NCBI RefSeq assembly: GCF_014633365.1 | Contig: NC_068338.1 | Location: forward strand, 26,786,291 to 26,850,290 | Reading direction: 5' to 3' | From: Diospyros lotus | Taxonomy: Eukaryota; Streptophyta; Magnoliopsida; Ericales; Ebenaceae | DNA length: 64,000 nt | Shown: positions 1-11,863 of the stretch, in pieces | Layout: each line of letters starts with the position of its first letter | How positions within the stretch are numbered: position 1 is the first letter of the stretch | The notes under the pieces: model-generated | Seen by the model: only the letters and a program-made list of their open reading frames with translations | Database searches by the model: none | Told to the model about the DNA's origin: nothing | Position numbers and translations under genes: made by a program

Positions 1-3000
1 CCACCTTCACATTGCTTTGCAATTAGGTTATTTCCACAACTCGAATGAACCCGTGATCTTCCGTTCACAAAGGAAAAACCATATCATCACTACGAAACAC
101 CCACTAAACCAACATAGTAATAACAATAAAAAATTTAAAAATATATTTCAACACTTATAGATACAATTAAAGGAAAAAATAAATCAACATACTAATAAAA
201 AGGCATCCTAGCAGCAAGTGGTGTCCTACTTTGTGAGGGTTGGAAGAGAGTAGGGTGTGTACGAAACCTTCACATTGCTTTACAATTAGGTTATTTCCAC
301 AACTAGAACCCGTAACCTTCCGTTCACAAAGGATCAACCATATCGCTGTTACGAATGCTTGCCCAATAAACCAACATAGTAATAACAATAAAAAATTAAG
401 AAATACATTTCAACACTAATAAGTACAATTAAGGAAAAAAATAAATCGACATACAAATAAAAAGGCATCCTAACAAGAAGAGAGTTGCAACTTTGTGAGG
501 TAAGAGTAGGTTGTGTACTCAACCTTCACATTACTTTGCAATTAGGTTATTTCCACAACTTAGGCCCATGATAAATTCACAAAGGAGAAACCATATCATT
601 ACTACGAAGGCTTACCCACTAAACCAACATAGTAATAACAATAAAAAATTAAAACATATATTTCAACACCAATAAGTTATATTAAAGGAAAAAATATATC
701 AACATAGCAATAAAAAGGCTCGCAGCAAGTGGTGTCCTGCTTTGTGAGGGTTGGGAGAAAGTAGGCTGTGTATGCAACCTTCACATTGCTTTGCAATTAC
801 TCATACCCGCAACCTTCCATTCACAAAGGATAAACCATATCATTGTTACGAATGCTTGCCCACTAAACCAACATAACAATAAAAAATTAAAAAATACATT
901 TCAACACAAATAAGTACAATTAAGGTAAAAAATAAATCAACATACAATAAAAAGGCATCCTAGAAACAAGTAATTTCCCGCTTTGTGAGGGTTAGGGGAG
1001 AGTAGGTTGTGTACACAACCTTCACATAGCTTTGCAAATTAGGTTATTTCCAAAACTCAAACCCGTGACCTTCCGTTCACAAAGGAGCAACCATATTGTT
1101 ACTACGAAAGCTTGCCCACCAAACCAACATAATAATAACGATAAAAAATTAAAAATACATTCCAAAACCTATAAGTATAAATAAAGGAAAAAATAAATCA
1201 ACATACTACTAAAAAGACATCCAAGCAGCAAGTGGTGCTTTGTGAAGGTTGGAAGAGAGAATGTTGTGAATGCAACCTTCACATTGCTTTGCAATTAGGT
1301 TATTTCCACAACTCAAACCCACAACCTTCCATTCACAAAAGATCAACCACATCGTTGTTACAAACACTTGGCCACTAAACCAAAATAGTAAAAACAATAA
1401 AAAATTTAAAAAAAAATATTTCAACACTAATAAGAACAATTAAGGGGAAAAAATCAACATACTAATAAAAAGGCATCCTAGCAAAGAGTGATTTACCACT
1501 TTGTGAGGGTTAGGGAGAGTAGGTTGTAGGTTGTGTATTCAACCTTCACATTGCTTTGCAATTAGGTAATTTCCACAATTCAAACTCGGGATCTTCCATT
1601 CACAAAGGAGAAACCATACCGTTACTATGAAGTCTTGCCCACTAAGCCAAAATAGTAATAACAATAAAAAATTAAAAATATATTTCAACACCTACAAGTT
1701 CAATTAAGGGAAAAAATAATAAAAAGGCAACATTGCAGCCAGTGGTGTCATGCTTTGTGAGGGTTGGGAAAGAATAGGTTGTGTACGCAACCTTCACATT
1801 GATTTGCAATTAGGCTATTTCCACAACTCAAACCTGCAACCTTTCGTTCACAAAGGATCAATCATATCGTTGTTACGAATTTTTGCCCACTAAACCGACA
1901 TAGTAATAACATTAAAAGATTAAAAAATACATTTCAACCCGAATATTAGAATTAAGGAAAAAAATAAATCAACATACTAATAAAAAGGTATCTTCGTAGC
2001 AAATGATTTCCAGCTTTGTGAGGGTTAGGGGAGAGTAGGTTGTGTACAAAAACTTCACATTGCTTTGCAATTAGGTTATTTCCACAACTCAAACCCATGA
2101 TCTTCCGTTCGGAAAGGAGAAACCATATCGTTATTACAAAGGCTTGCCCATTAAACCAACATAGTAATAACAATAAAAAAATTAAAAATACATTTCAACA
2201 CCTATAAGTACAATTAAAGAAAAAATAAATCAACATACTAATAAAAAGGCATCCTCACATCAAATGGTGTCTTGCATTGTGAAGGTTGAGAGAGAGTAGG
2301 TTGTGTATGCAACCATCACATTGCTTTGCAATTAGATTATTTCCACAACTCAAACCCACAACCTTCCGTTCACAAAGGATCAAATATATTGTTGTTACGA
2401 ATTCTTGCTTACTAAACCAACATATTAATAACATTAAAAATTTAGAAAATACATGTTGTCAACACAAATAAGTACAATTAAGGAAAAAAAATAAATCAAG
2501 ATACTAATAAAAGGCATCCTAGCAGCAGCAAGTAATTTCCCACTTTGTGAGGTCTAGGGGAGAGTAAATTATGTGCAGAAACTCCACATTGCTTTGCAAT
2601 TAGGTTATTTCTACAACTCAAACCTGTGAACTTCCATTCACAAAGGAGCAACCATATCGTTACTACGAAGGTTTGCCCACTAAACCAACATGGTAATAAT
2701 AATAAAAAAATAAAAAATACATTTCAACACCTATAAGAATAATTAAAGGAAAAAAAAATCAACATACTAATAAAAAGGCATCCTTGTAGCAACTCGTGTT
2801 TTGCTTTGTGAGAGTTGGGATTGAGTAGGTTGTGTACGCAATCTTCACATTGTTTTGCAATTAGGTTATTTCCACAACTTGAACCCGCAACCTTCCGTTC
2901 ACAAAGGATCAACCACATCGTCGTTACGAATGCTTACCCACTAAACTAACATAGTAATAACAATAAAAAATAAAAAAATACATTTCAACACAAATAAATA

Positions 3001-4075
3001 CAATTGAGCAAAAAAATAAATCAGCATACTAATAAAAAGGCATCTTAGCAACAAGTGATTTATCGCTTTGTGAGAGTTAAGGGTGAATAGGTTGTGTACT
3101 CAACCTTCACATTGCTTTGCAATTAGGTTATTTCCATAACTCGAACCCGCAACCTTCCGTTCACAAAGGATCAACCATATCGTTGTTACAAATGCTTGCC
3201 CACTAAACCAACATAGTAATAACAAATAACAATAAAAAAATAAAAAATACATTTCAACATGAATAAGTACAATTAAGGAAAAAAAATAAATCAACATACT
3301 AATAAAAAGGCATCCTAGCAACAAGTCATTTACCGCTTTATGAGGGGGGATAGGGGTGGGCAGGTTGTGTACTCAACCTTCACATTGCTTTGCAATTAGG
3401 TTATTTCCACAACTCGAACCCGCGATCTTCCGTTCACAAAGGATCAACCATATTGTTACTACGAAGGCTTGCACACGTAATAAAAATAAAAAATTACAAA
3501 ATACATTTCAACACCTATAAGTACAATTAATGGAAAAAATAAATTAACATACTAATAAAAAGGCATCATCGCAGCAAGTGGTTTCCTACTTTGTGAGGGT
3601 TGGAAGAGAGTAGGTTGTGTATGCAACCTTCACATTGCTTTGTGATGAGGCTATTTCCACAACTCCAACTCGCGACCTTCCGTTCACAAAAGAGCAACCA
3701 TATCATTGCTATGAAGGCTTTCCCCAACATAATAATAACAATAAAAATTTAAAAAATACATTTCAATACCTTTAAGTACAGTTAAAGAAAAAATAAATCT
3801 ACATAATGATAAAGGGGCATCCTCACAGCATGTGGTTTCCCACTTTGTTAGGGGTGAGGAGGGTCATTTGTGTACGCAACATTCACCTTGCTTTGCAAAG
3901 AGGTCATTTCCACAACTAGAACCCATGACCTTCCTTTCACAAAAAGAGCGACCAAATCATTGCTGCCAAGGCTCACCCACTAAACCAACATATCAATTAA
4001 CTATCAAAAATTAAACAATACATTCCAAAAACAATAAAGACAATTAAAGAAAAATAATAAACCAACATAATGGTA
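1..4075 (-). repeat. SINE-derived tandem array A1 (16 units of ~258 bp)
   Basis: The landmark CTTCACATTGCTTTGCAATT or a close variant recurs near 5, 268, 524, 779, 1020, 1276, 1544, 1792, 2053, 2314, 2582, 2843, 3105, 3378, 3628 and 3880. Read on the minus strand each unit has an A-box-like GGTTTAGTGGGCAAGC, about 60 bp later a B-box-like GGGTTCGAGTTGTGGAAA, then TTGCAAAGCAATGTGAAGGT and an end in GATGCCTTTTT. This order matches the known layout of the plant Au SINE (B box, GTGGAAACAGCC, TTGCA, AAGGTTGCGTAC, GCTGCCCTTTTT). Units alternate between two types (see findings). An AT-rich spacer of about 90 bp separates successive SINE bodies. The short open frames inside are by-products of the repeat. 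Confidence 0.88.
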
Positions 4076-6270
4076 CCGATCAAAAATTAAACAAAGCATT
4101 AAGTATAGAAAGTAAACAAAAAGAGATCTAATGGTTCTAGTATTTGACCTTTTTAGAAAATAGTTTTTGACATGATGGCAGTATAAAATTAACAAATGAG
4201 CATAAAGATGATGGTGAGGAAGAGGGAAAGAGGAAAAGGAATGACAAAGATTCAAAGAATCTTAAAGGACCGCATAGATGAATACACAACAAGCCTATCA
4301 AAGTTTAGTACCAAAACCATTACCAAATCCCCAAATCTTTTTGTATTTTCTTAATTTGGGCAATGGTCTCTCAGGCCGCAAAACACACCACAAGAAACAC
4401 AGTAAAAAGGGCACATTTTATCCCAAAATATGAGTTCAGTAGGATTGTGTAGAAATGATTCAGATTCCATGATACAGTGTGCAATCTGAACAGATACCAT
4501 GAAAATAAAAAGTAAAATCATATTGATCCTACAATCCAAGTTAAGATCCAGAAACTATGGTTGGTGATTTCCAAGAAATTTATGTACGTGGAGTCAACAC
4601 ATGGAAAAAAAAAGTACCAAGAAGAATTCTCATAAAATTAGGCATACTTGAGATAGCCAAAGAGGAGCCTTTGATTGTAACCGTATTTACCAAAAAAATA
4701 ATAATATACAACGTTATTTAGCTGGTCCTTGTACCAAAACCACTTGCAGAAAACTCCAAATTTCTACATTATCATCTTTGAAGTAAACACACAGGAAACA
4801 AGCATCTAGGTAGACAAACAGAGATATGAATAGTTCGAGCATTTAACCCTTTTTGTACAAAGTTGAGGAGTGAATCAAATGATAGTATGATAAAATTAAT
4901 ATACTGAAAATTAAACCTAGCATGGTCCTTGTTCACTTCAAATCATAGTAACAATTCTTACAAGCCAAAAATGTGGGGACAAAAGGGACACCTAGAGAAG
5001 AAGCCGATCAATCTCTCCATCACCATTCACCACTATATGATGATCTGAAATATTCAAGGAGCATTTTGAGACATTAAATGAGTTTTACTTTTACCCATTT
5101 GCTACAACATATATATATATATATATGTATTTGAACCACAAAAAAAATGGAACCCAAAGACGTCAACATAATGGATTCAAGTTAACTACTACATATCTAA
5201 TATTCCCAATCATATGATCATTCAAATTATTGAATTATGAGTTTTTTAATAATTTCAAAATTACAACAAGCCAAAAATATCAAAGATGACTGATCACTTC
5301 ATTGGAGTATCGAGATATGCTGTTGATACATAACATGAACCCAATAAAGGTTCATAATCAACCAAATTTCTGTTCTTAGAAGATATATGATGATTGGTTG
5401 ATTTGCTGTAGCAAATTTAAGAATGATGACCAGGAAACATGAAATTAGGCATTTTAACACACTTGACGTATTTGGATGCCTTAGACTTCCAAATATCTCA
5501 ACTTTCTAAAATGCTTAATTTCACTCTTACAAGTAACAAATTTTACTATAACAAAAAAACAAACATACCATATATATTTGAACCACAGAAATTTGAGGCA
5601 CGAAAACCTCATAATAATGGATTAAAATTAAATATTAACATAATCTCTATACTCCAGATCATATGATCATTCAAATTACCAAAATATGAATTTTTTGAAT
5701 ATTTTCAAAAAGTAAGAAAATGGGCCAAAAATATGGAAAATAAAAATAAAGAATGATCACTTGATTGGATATTAGATGAAAAGGTGTTGACAAAAAACCA
5801 AAGGTATATCAAGTTAGAGTTATCCATGCCAATGATGATAGGCATTAATGAAGACTTGTACCATGACTACTTGTACCATCACTTTAACCATGGCAATGAT
5901 GATAGACTACAAGTAAACGATTTAACAAACGAACTATTCATGATAGCAAAACAGACATGGACTACAATCTAGCATTTAAAAACCTTGAGCACAGAAATTA
6001 CCATGTCCACATGGATTAAAGATGTTCTTCGAGTAGAAACATTAACACTAGAACTTGTGTACCTAAAACTGCAAAAGCACCCACACAGTACAAGTTTCTC
6101 CAAGTGCCAAAGAAATGTAGCCTAGAGCTCTGTCAAATCAAAGCTCAATAAGGTGTATATCCTCATCAAGTAAATTTAGTAATATATAATATGATCATTG
6201 CAAAAAGAAATGAGAAAAGGGAATGTAAATTAAAACTGCTCAGGGAATAAAAAATTCCAAACAAAGATTA
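4076..6270. repeat. X block, copy a (internally deleted)
   Basis: This AT-rich, non-coding block is homologous to 16,641-22,100, 22,660-28,038 and 49,980-53,215 and is the most diverged of the four copies. It carries the shared text around GAAACAATGGTTGGTGATTT and the NNATCATATGATCATTC motifs. Near 5,085 it jumps from GACATTAAATGAGTTTT to CATTTGCTACAA, so about 3.4 kb present in copy b (roughly 17,684-21,097) is missing. A dinucleotide AT run lies at the joint. No coding exon is recognised; scattered frames of 60-75 codons have no motif. Confidence 0.75.
5108..5126. repeat. (AT)n microsatellite
   Basis: An uninterrupted AT dinucleotide run lies at the deletion joint in X copy a. The corresponding place in copies b and c holds a GT/GC-rich run instead (near 21,117 and 27,050). 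Confidence 0.9.
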
Positions 6271-6281
6271 AAACATACATC

Positions 6282-7270
6282 TTAATAGTTTGTTTGCAGC
6301 AATAGAATCCATCAGTCCATCAGTCATGCAGATTTCACTACTGGTAACACACCACAAAGGACCTGGAATAAATTTCGAACAAAGGAAATTATAAAAGTTC
6401 AAGAAATGCTAAATTATCAGCTTTGAATGTCAAAATTAGCGATGGACTGTGTACCTCGTGTTCCTGATTGTACTGTCCGGAAGGTTACTGCATATGATAT
6501 GAGTGACACGATGCCTTGAAAAATAATTCTCGAAGTGCCCTCTCCGTGCTTTAACATACACCCTCACAGTACCTGTGAAGATTCCAGAGAAAAGAAAATT
6601 TTCAAGTATTTTGGTAACACCTCTCTGCATTTAATGAAGATCGCCAAGTTCATTCTCAAAACCTGACTAGATGGCACCACATTAAATCCATCAACAAAAA
6701 TACAAACCCTTTAAAAATAGGCTTCCCACTTTTCGAACAATGAGTAGAAGAACTCAAAGCTTCTGCGTCAAACTGTTCCTGTAATTTCTGATTATTCACA
6801 CCCATGTCACTGAAACCAGATGCAAAACACATCAATACACATTCAGAATTTCAGTATGATTAGGGGCCAAAAAGAGAACACCAACACGGAAAGAAGCACC
6901 AAAAAGAAACTACTAATAAGTAAAAAGTCTACCAGAAGGTCATTATGTATACAAGAAACTAAACAACGAACAAGTTTAATGCTCTCCTATTCCAGTCCAT
7001 TTGCTAACTACCAGAATTCAACTTTAAAAACCAAAAAGCCATCGAATACAGCGAATTACATTCGAAGTACTCATAAATTTACAATAGAATTATTTTCCGC
7101 TCCTTTTCTACTCAGTGATGTCAGTAATTTGAATATACGTCCTAGGACAACCATCAATAGAAGCAATCAAACTGCATAAAAATTCAGAGAGAGAGAGAGA
7201 GAGAGGACCTGGAATCGGAGAAAAGCGAACTGCGAACGGAGGACAAGAGGAAATGACCTAGGGCTCTGAT
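6282..7270 (-). pseudogene. REV1: REV1 5'-region pseudogene, cassette a
   Basis: REV1 is the BRCT-containing deoxycytidyl transferase of translesion DNA synthesis. On the minus strand I read exon 1 (about 7,209-7,270, ending in a ..SSFRSS..FSD-like stretch), exon 2 (6,663-6,809, QKLQEQFDAEA and IFVDGFN), exon 3 (6,455-6,572, FENYFSRHRVTHIICSNLP, the BRCT core) and a remnant of exon 4 (6,282-6,350, SIAANKLL). Exon edges fall on AG/GT signals: TTTCAG before exon 2, CAG|GTTTTG after it, CACAG before exon 3 and CGAG|GTACAC after it. Exon 4 is frameshifted by a small duplication (CCATCAGTCCATCAG), and the polymerase domain is absent. Intron 1 holds a GA microsatellite (7,186-7,206). It lies head to head with the TIR fragment that follows. 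Confidence 0.82.
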
Positions 7271-7486
7271 TATTTATCTGGAAGGGTTTGAAGAGAGCGA
7301 GTGAAGTCGAAGGTCGTTGTTTATGCCAGATGGGACAAATTAGGATGATCGATCAAGAAGATATTGGGGTTTTAGAGCCGTTACAGGAATGAAACTTGCT
7401 TGCAAAGCAAGATAGATCCCGGCGATTTGATTTTATTGGATTTGGACGTACAGCCTGTTGCTGATTTGCTTCTCACTCTAAGTCCT

Positions 7487-7608
7487 TGAAATACGAAGTC
7501 TTCTTGAGCTTCAGAGGCGAAGACCGGGTGTCTTCTCCAAATAGAGATGGTCAACGAAGCCGTTGCCGGTGTCTTCGCCTCTGAAGCTCAAGAAGACTTC
7601 ATATTTCA
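7487..7608. repeat. Hairpin of inverted TIR motif 1 (38-bp arms)
   Basis: The left arm 7,487-7,524 starts TGAAATACGAAGTCTTC. The right arm 7,571-7,608 is its reverse complement with one mismatch. The 46-base loop (7,525-7,570) encodes GFVDHLY on the minus strand, inverted relative to the gene. The arms are the coding sequence for KYEVFLSFRGED. Confidence 0.9.
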
Positions 7609-7749
7609 CGTTTAAGGATGACCTGAAGCTCGAGAGAGGTGAATCGATTTCTCCGGCGCTCCTGAAAGCCATCGAAGAGTCGAGGTTTGACGTGGTTGTT
7701 TTCTCCAAATAAGTATACTTCTTCCAAGAGGTTTTCCGTGGTTGTTTTC

Positions 7750-7836
7750 GTAAATCCGCGGGATCTACTTCATAGAACACCGACAAAACGGTGAGCCCTT
7801 CTTTGTCGGTGAATAAAGTAGATCCCTCGGATTTAC
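7750..7836. repeat. Hairpin of inverted FYEVDPSDL segment
   Basis: The arm 7,750-7,787 (starts GTAAATCCGCGGGATC) pairs with 7,802-7,836 (ends CCCTCGGATTTAC), with a 3-base gap and a few mismatches. The right arm is in the normal reading direction of the TIR exon; the left arm is an inverted extra copy. Confidence 0.85.
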
Positions 7837-7990
7837 AGAAACAAAGAGGGAGCGTTGGAGAAGCATTCGCCAAACACAAGGGAGATTCCAGCGAAGAGAA
7901 GGAGAAACAGAAGGTGCAGAGATGCTCCAGACGGAGGAATGCTCTGAAGGAAGCAGCCACATTTCTAAACACACGGGTAACAAGTACCCC

Positions 7991-8978
7991 TCAACAACTC
8001 AATCTCAACCCTAAACCTTTTCTTAAATATTAGTAACTCTGTATTTGTATATATAATATTTTATATATTATATTTCTATGATAATATAAATAAATAGAGT
8101 CGTAATCGTTTTTAATTCTTTGTTAAAATAGTTAAATTTTAATTCAAAAATTGTCAAAATAGTTATATTATTTAATAAATTTAGCTTAATACCATATTGG
8201 ATTTGGTAATATCCAAGTGAAATTCAATTATAAATGAATCTTTTACATTTGGCCCTCTAAATATCACGTGGTTGTTATTAAGGTTTCACGATTTCGTCTC
8301 AATTCCCCAACAAATGAGTGAATGAGACTCCCTTGATTTAACATTTTTAATTTGATAGTTCTTTCATAATTGTTAGTAGTTGAACATTTCATGAATATTA
8401 ATTCATTATAATGTGTTATTTCTGCTGTATTTTTAATTATCTCACTTACCTTGAAGAAAGAATACCAAAAATAAAGATAGAATTGAACCAAAAGAAATGG
8501 ATTATATCTAAGTACCTAGCTACGATGCCTCTCCTATAAATTTTGATGAAAATATAATCATATATTTTGTGGTTACGGGCATTATATTATAGGAGACATT
8601 GAGTTAACTTAGAGTTCTTGCAGTCCCTAATCATTATTTAAACCTTTGAAACTAGCTAAAGCCCCTCATTTGAGCTGCCACTTTGCATTCTAGTTGATGA
8701 GTTAATAAGTCGAATCCAAGTCACATCGCATCCCAATTGTCTCCGAGCATAAATTCAATTCATTCTTCTGTGTAGCAAGGCATTTCTACAATTCAATCTT
8801 GATACCCCCAACTAATACATGAAAGTTGGATCATTTTTGCTAACATGAGAGCCATTAAAGCTTATCTTGGTCTCACTAAAGACCAGAAAATCCCCTTCTT
8901 CTCATTCAAAATGCTGAACAAAGATGTTGATCACCAATGACACCTCAAGTCCTTTCGGGTCCTAATGGAAGGGAAGTA
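7991..8978. other. Left flank of solo LTR, copy a
   Basis: AT-rich sequence with no recognised gene, homologous to 39,600-42,334 once three inserted elements are removed. It holds two useful empty sites: ATAAATAAA at 8,086-8,094 (target of the elements at 39,704 and 40,015 in unit 2) and TAA at 8,231-8,233 (target of the element at 41,017). A short open stretch near 8,846 (MRAIKAYLGLTKDQK) continues up to the LTR insertion point; I do not recognise it. Confidence 0.6.
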
Positions 8979-11863
8979 TGTAACGTCTTATTTTTTTCCA
9001 AGCGTGCGTTAACCCAAGATTTCGAGAATATTTTTTTTTTCAATAATCATTCAACATACACTCAGCGTATCAACTTAAAGGAATAAGTTAAGACTAGTAA
9101 TAACATCACATCAATGAAAGTAAGATCAAAACATCAACAATACATAACCGAAATTTCTTTATTTATAATATAAATTTCGTACCATCGATGTTCAACATGA
9201 CATCATCAAAATAATACATAACATATGAATATCTTGTACATAAATAAAGACCTCCAAAAGATCTAATATGTAACTATTAGCTACATCTCGTTAACGTTTT
9301 TTCTCTTAGCGCCGCTGTTTTCACCTGAAATGTTTGAATATTCCAAGGACAAAGTCAAAATTAGACGATGAATCATCTAAGCGAGAATTCAAAACATTTT
9401 CATGAATATATACAAGATCACGAAACAAAACTGACACATCCCGACATGTCCTAGCCTAAGAGAATCACACACAACACTTAACCCTAACTAGGGAAAATGC
9501 AATTTCTCTAAAGGCAACACAATCTTATCGACACATTGGCATAACACAATTCTGCTTAAGAGGGACTACCTCAACTCATGAACCCGAGTATCACCGCTAT
9601 ATCGTGTTAGGCATTACATCCCTACTCAAAAACATTCTGAATCTCAACACAACCCTGACCACAAAAAGATCAACACTATCCCCGAAATCAATGTCCACCT
9701 AGGTACATAATGCTATTTCTCAAAGGAACATGGGGTGGTATCCACTCTCAACCTCGCCACTTGAGCCAACATTCGGAGTAGTGTCCACTTTCAGCCCCGC
9801 CACTTGAGTACCATAGGGTGAAGTCCGTCTCAGCCCCGTCCCAAGTGAGTCACACAGCATTAATCCCTAACATGCATCCTGAGTGCTATCACTTAAGTGT
9901 CACACGCAGGTTGACAACCCACATCCCACATGGACAACACATAAATATACCAGTGCAACACATAACATGCATCATTTAAAATCAACATTTCAATGCATGA
10001 ATTTATAAAACACAAAAGTCAATGCACAAGTATAAAATAATTTGGGACACATCTTCCACATGAAACCAACTTGTCGCATGTCAAATCATTTGTATAAACA
10101 AATCAAGTATAAGGTCGAACCACCCAAAATAAACATAGTTGAAGTAGAAACTCTCACAATAAAACCAATTTTTTTGTATAACTATTCACAATAAACCAAG
10201 TTTTTAATTCAAAAACTCACCTTGAATGTATTTCAGACCACCTCAATTTTCGTGTCAAACCTCAAATAATCGTACTAATACTCAATCTTGAGCCTCAATA
10301 ATCCCTAGACATTATATTCATTCAAAATAATATCATCATCTATTTTTCATAATTTTCTAATAATCTTTCCCTTATTTTCTTTCCATTTTCTCCTCAAAAA
10401 TTTCAAAATAAATACCTCCTAAAGGTTTTTCTCAAATTTTTATCTACAATAATTCATAAAATATTATTCCTAAAATTTTATGAAATTTTTTCCTATTTTT
10501 TCTCTATTTTTCATAAACTTTATTTTCCTCAAAAATTACAAAATAAATAATTACTCCAATATTTTTGAGAATTTTCCTCCACCAAAATACACAAAATAAT
10601 TTTTCAACTTTTTATGGATTTTTTTTTAGAATTTTTTTCTATTTTTTTTCTTCTATTTTTTTTTCTTTTCTTTTTATTTTTCTTACCTTCTCCAACGACA
10701 GCGACCGACGACGAGCTCCGATGACTGATCTGACGACACTTCCTAGAAGATCTCCTCAAGTTGATCGCAATGGCACTCTCCAATGGCCGAAACACCACTG
10801 AAAATAGCTGAAACGAGCAATTTTCAGACCAACTTCGACGACGTTTATGCATTTTTCGGTAAGTTTCAAATACCCCTTCAAACCTTCATGAAAACTCACC
10901 AAACTCGTCAAAATTGGTCCTTAACACGTGGGGAGTAAAATCCATTTATCCACGACTCCTGATTTGCTCTCAAACACAAGAAATTCGAAGTTTAAACTTT
11001 GATGAATTCGACCGCTTCGAACGCCCCTATTTAGACATGATTTCGAAGCCCAATCGAGCCATACCTGGTCAAATTGACGTCTCTATCATCCTTACAACCA
11101 TTTAATGGCCTCAAATCGTGATGATTCGATACAAACATCCTTCTCCCAAATTTTTGGTGACCGTGGCTATGTCTCGCCATTTTATGTCAAATCATGACTA
11201 TGTTAGGCCATTCGTGACCCCATACATTGCCCAATTAACTCACCATGTCGTGGGGCCCATTTTTGTGCCCTCGAATGACCCCAAGGACATTGGCCGAAGG
11301 CTGGCCGACAATGGCAATGGCTAGCGACAGCCATGGCTGTCTTTCCTTTTTCTTTTTTTTTTTTTTTTTTTACACTTTAACCCCCTTAATTTTTAAAATC
11401 TCTTTTAAACCTTTCCACGAAGCCTATCAAGTTCTTGAAAATTTAACTATGATTCTTAGAATTTCCTCTTTCACAGTATGTTCTTCGAGACCCGTTTTAA
11501 CACTTTTTTTTTTTTGCCAAGATTCAAAAATTACACTTAAGCCCCGATCATTTCACCCCAAACCTTCTTCAGGATTGTTCCTTATGAAAAATTTAACTCA
11601 TTTTCGAGATTCCATTGTCTTTTTAGAAGTCCCTTACAATAATTTGATTTTTCAGCCGAAAATAATCTCAGATTTGGTTTCTTTTGACGTCATAAATTCC
11701 ACCTGAAGACGATCGTCGATGTCGTACCCTTATCTTTAGGTATCTAAGTTCTGAGACCTTCCTTGCTGTTGATTCGACAATTTATTTTACTATCAACCAA
11801 CTTTTTAGTATTTTAAACTTGTCCAAATTACATAGCGATCTCATGCAAATATGGGATATTACA
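8979..11863. mobile_element. Solo LTR of an LTR retrotransposon (~2.9 kb), copy a
   Basis: It starts TGTAACGTCTTATTTTT and ends GGGATATTACA, giving the TGTAA...TTACA termini of plant LTRs. There is no gag, protease, RT or integrase reading frame inside, so it is a solo LTR rather than a full element. The flanks (AAGTA before, AAATC after) are eroded; the unit 2 copy has the better target duplication. It contains long pyrimidine-rich stretches (about 10,360-10,690, and a T run at 11,348) and several moderately conserved open stretches without domain motifs. Length and termini suggest Ty3/gypsy, but the lineage is inferred. Confidence 0.65.

Larger units (their letters stand above)
7487..7990 (+). 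pseudogene. TIR-domain resistance-gene fragment, cassette a
   Basis: This is the remnant of the first exon of a TIR-NBS-LRR-type immune receptor gene. Readable pieces in order are KYEVFLSFRGED (TIR motif 1), an inverted second copy of that piece, KDDLKLERGESIS with LKAIEESRFDVVVFSK (TIR motif 2), an inverted repeat built from the FY-EVDPSDL motif, then VDPSDLQKQRGSVGEAFAKH and RRNALKEAA (end of TIR). The middle of the domain (the segment with the conserved WCL-E-L region) is missing, as are the NB-ARC and LRR parts. Stops and two hairpins make it non-functional. The 200 bp upstream (7,271-7,486) is conserved in all six cassettes and lies between the divergent REV1 and TIR starts. Confidence 0.8.

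Noticed and set aside
1209..3324. Recurring frames of 60-95 codons (..CWFSGQAFVTTIWLILCERK..) in every array
   Set aside because: They recur once per repeat unit with stops and shifts in different places and coincide with the SINE body, so they reflect the repeat, not a protein family.
1..4075. CRISPR-like or leucine-rich-repeat array
   Set aside because: Units are ~258 bp with no short repeat/unique spacer pattern, the host is a plant, and the repeat has tRNA/SINE motifs rather than coding repeats.
7271..7486. Short frame MGQIGMIDQEDIGVLEPL in the leader of all cassettes as a conserved peptide
   Set aside because: It lies in the shared REV1-TIR intergenic leader, has no consistent start, and its stops differ among copies.
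10565..10852. Lys-rich and Phe-rich frames in the solo LTR
   Set aside because: They are read through T-rich/A-rich tracts and are not conserved as frames in the other LTR copy.
8979..11863. Full-length retrotransposon
   Set aside because: No RT, integrase or RNase H motifs and no second LTR between the flanks; the span fits one LTR only.
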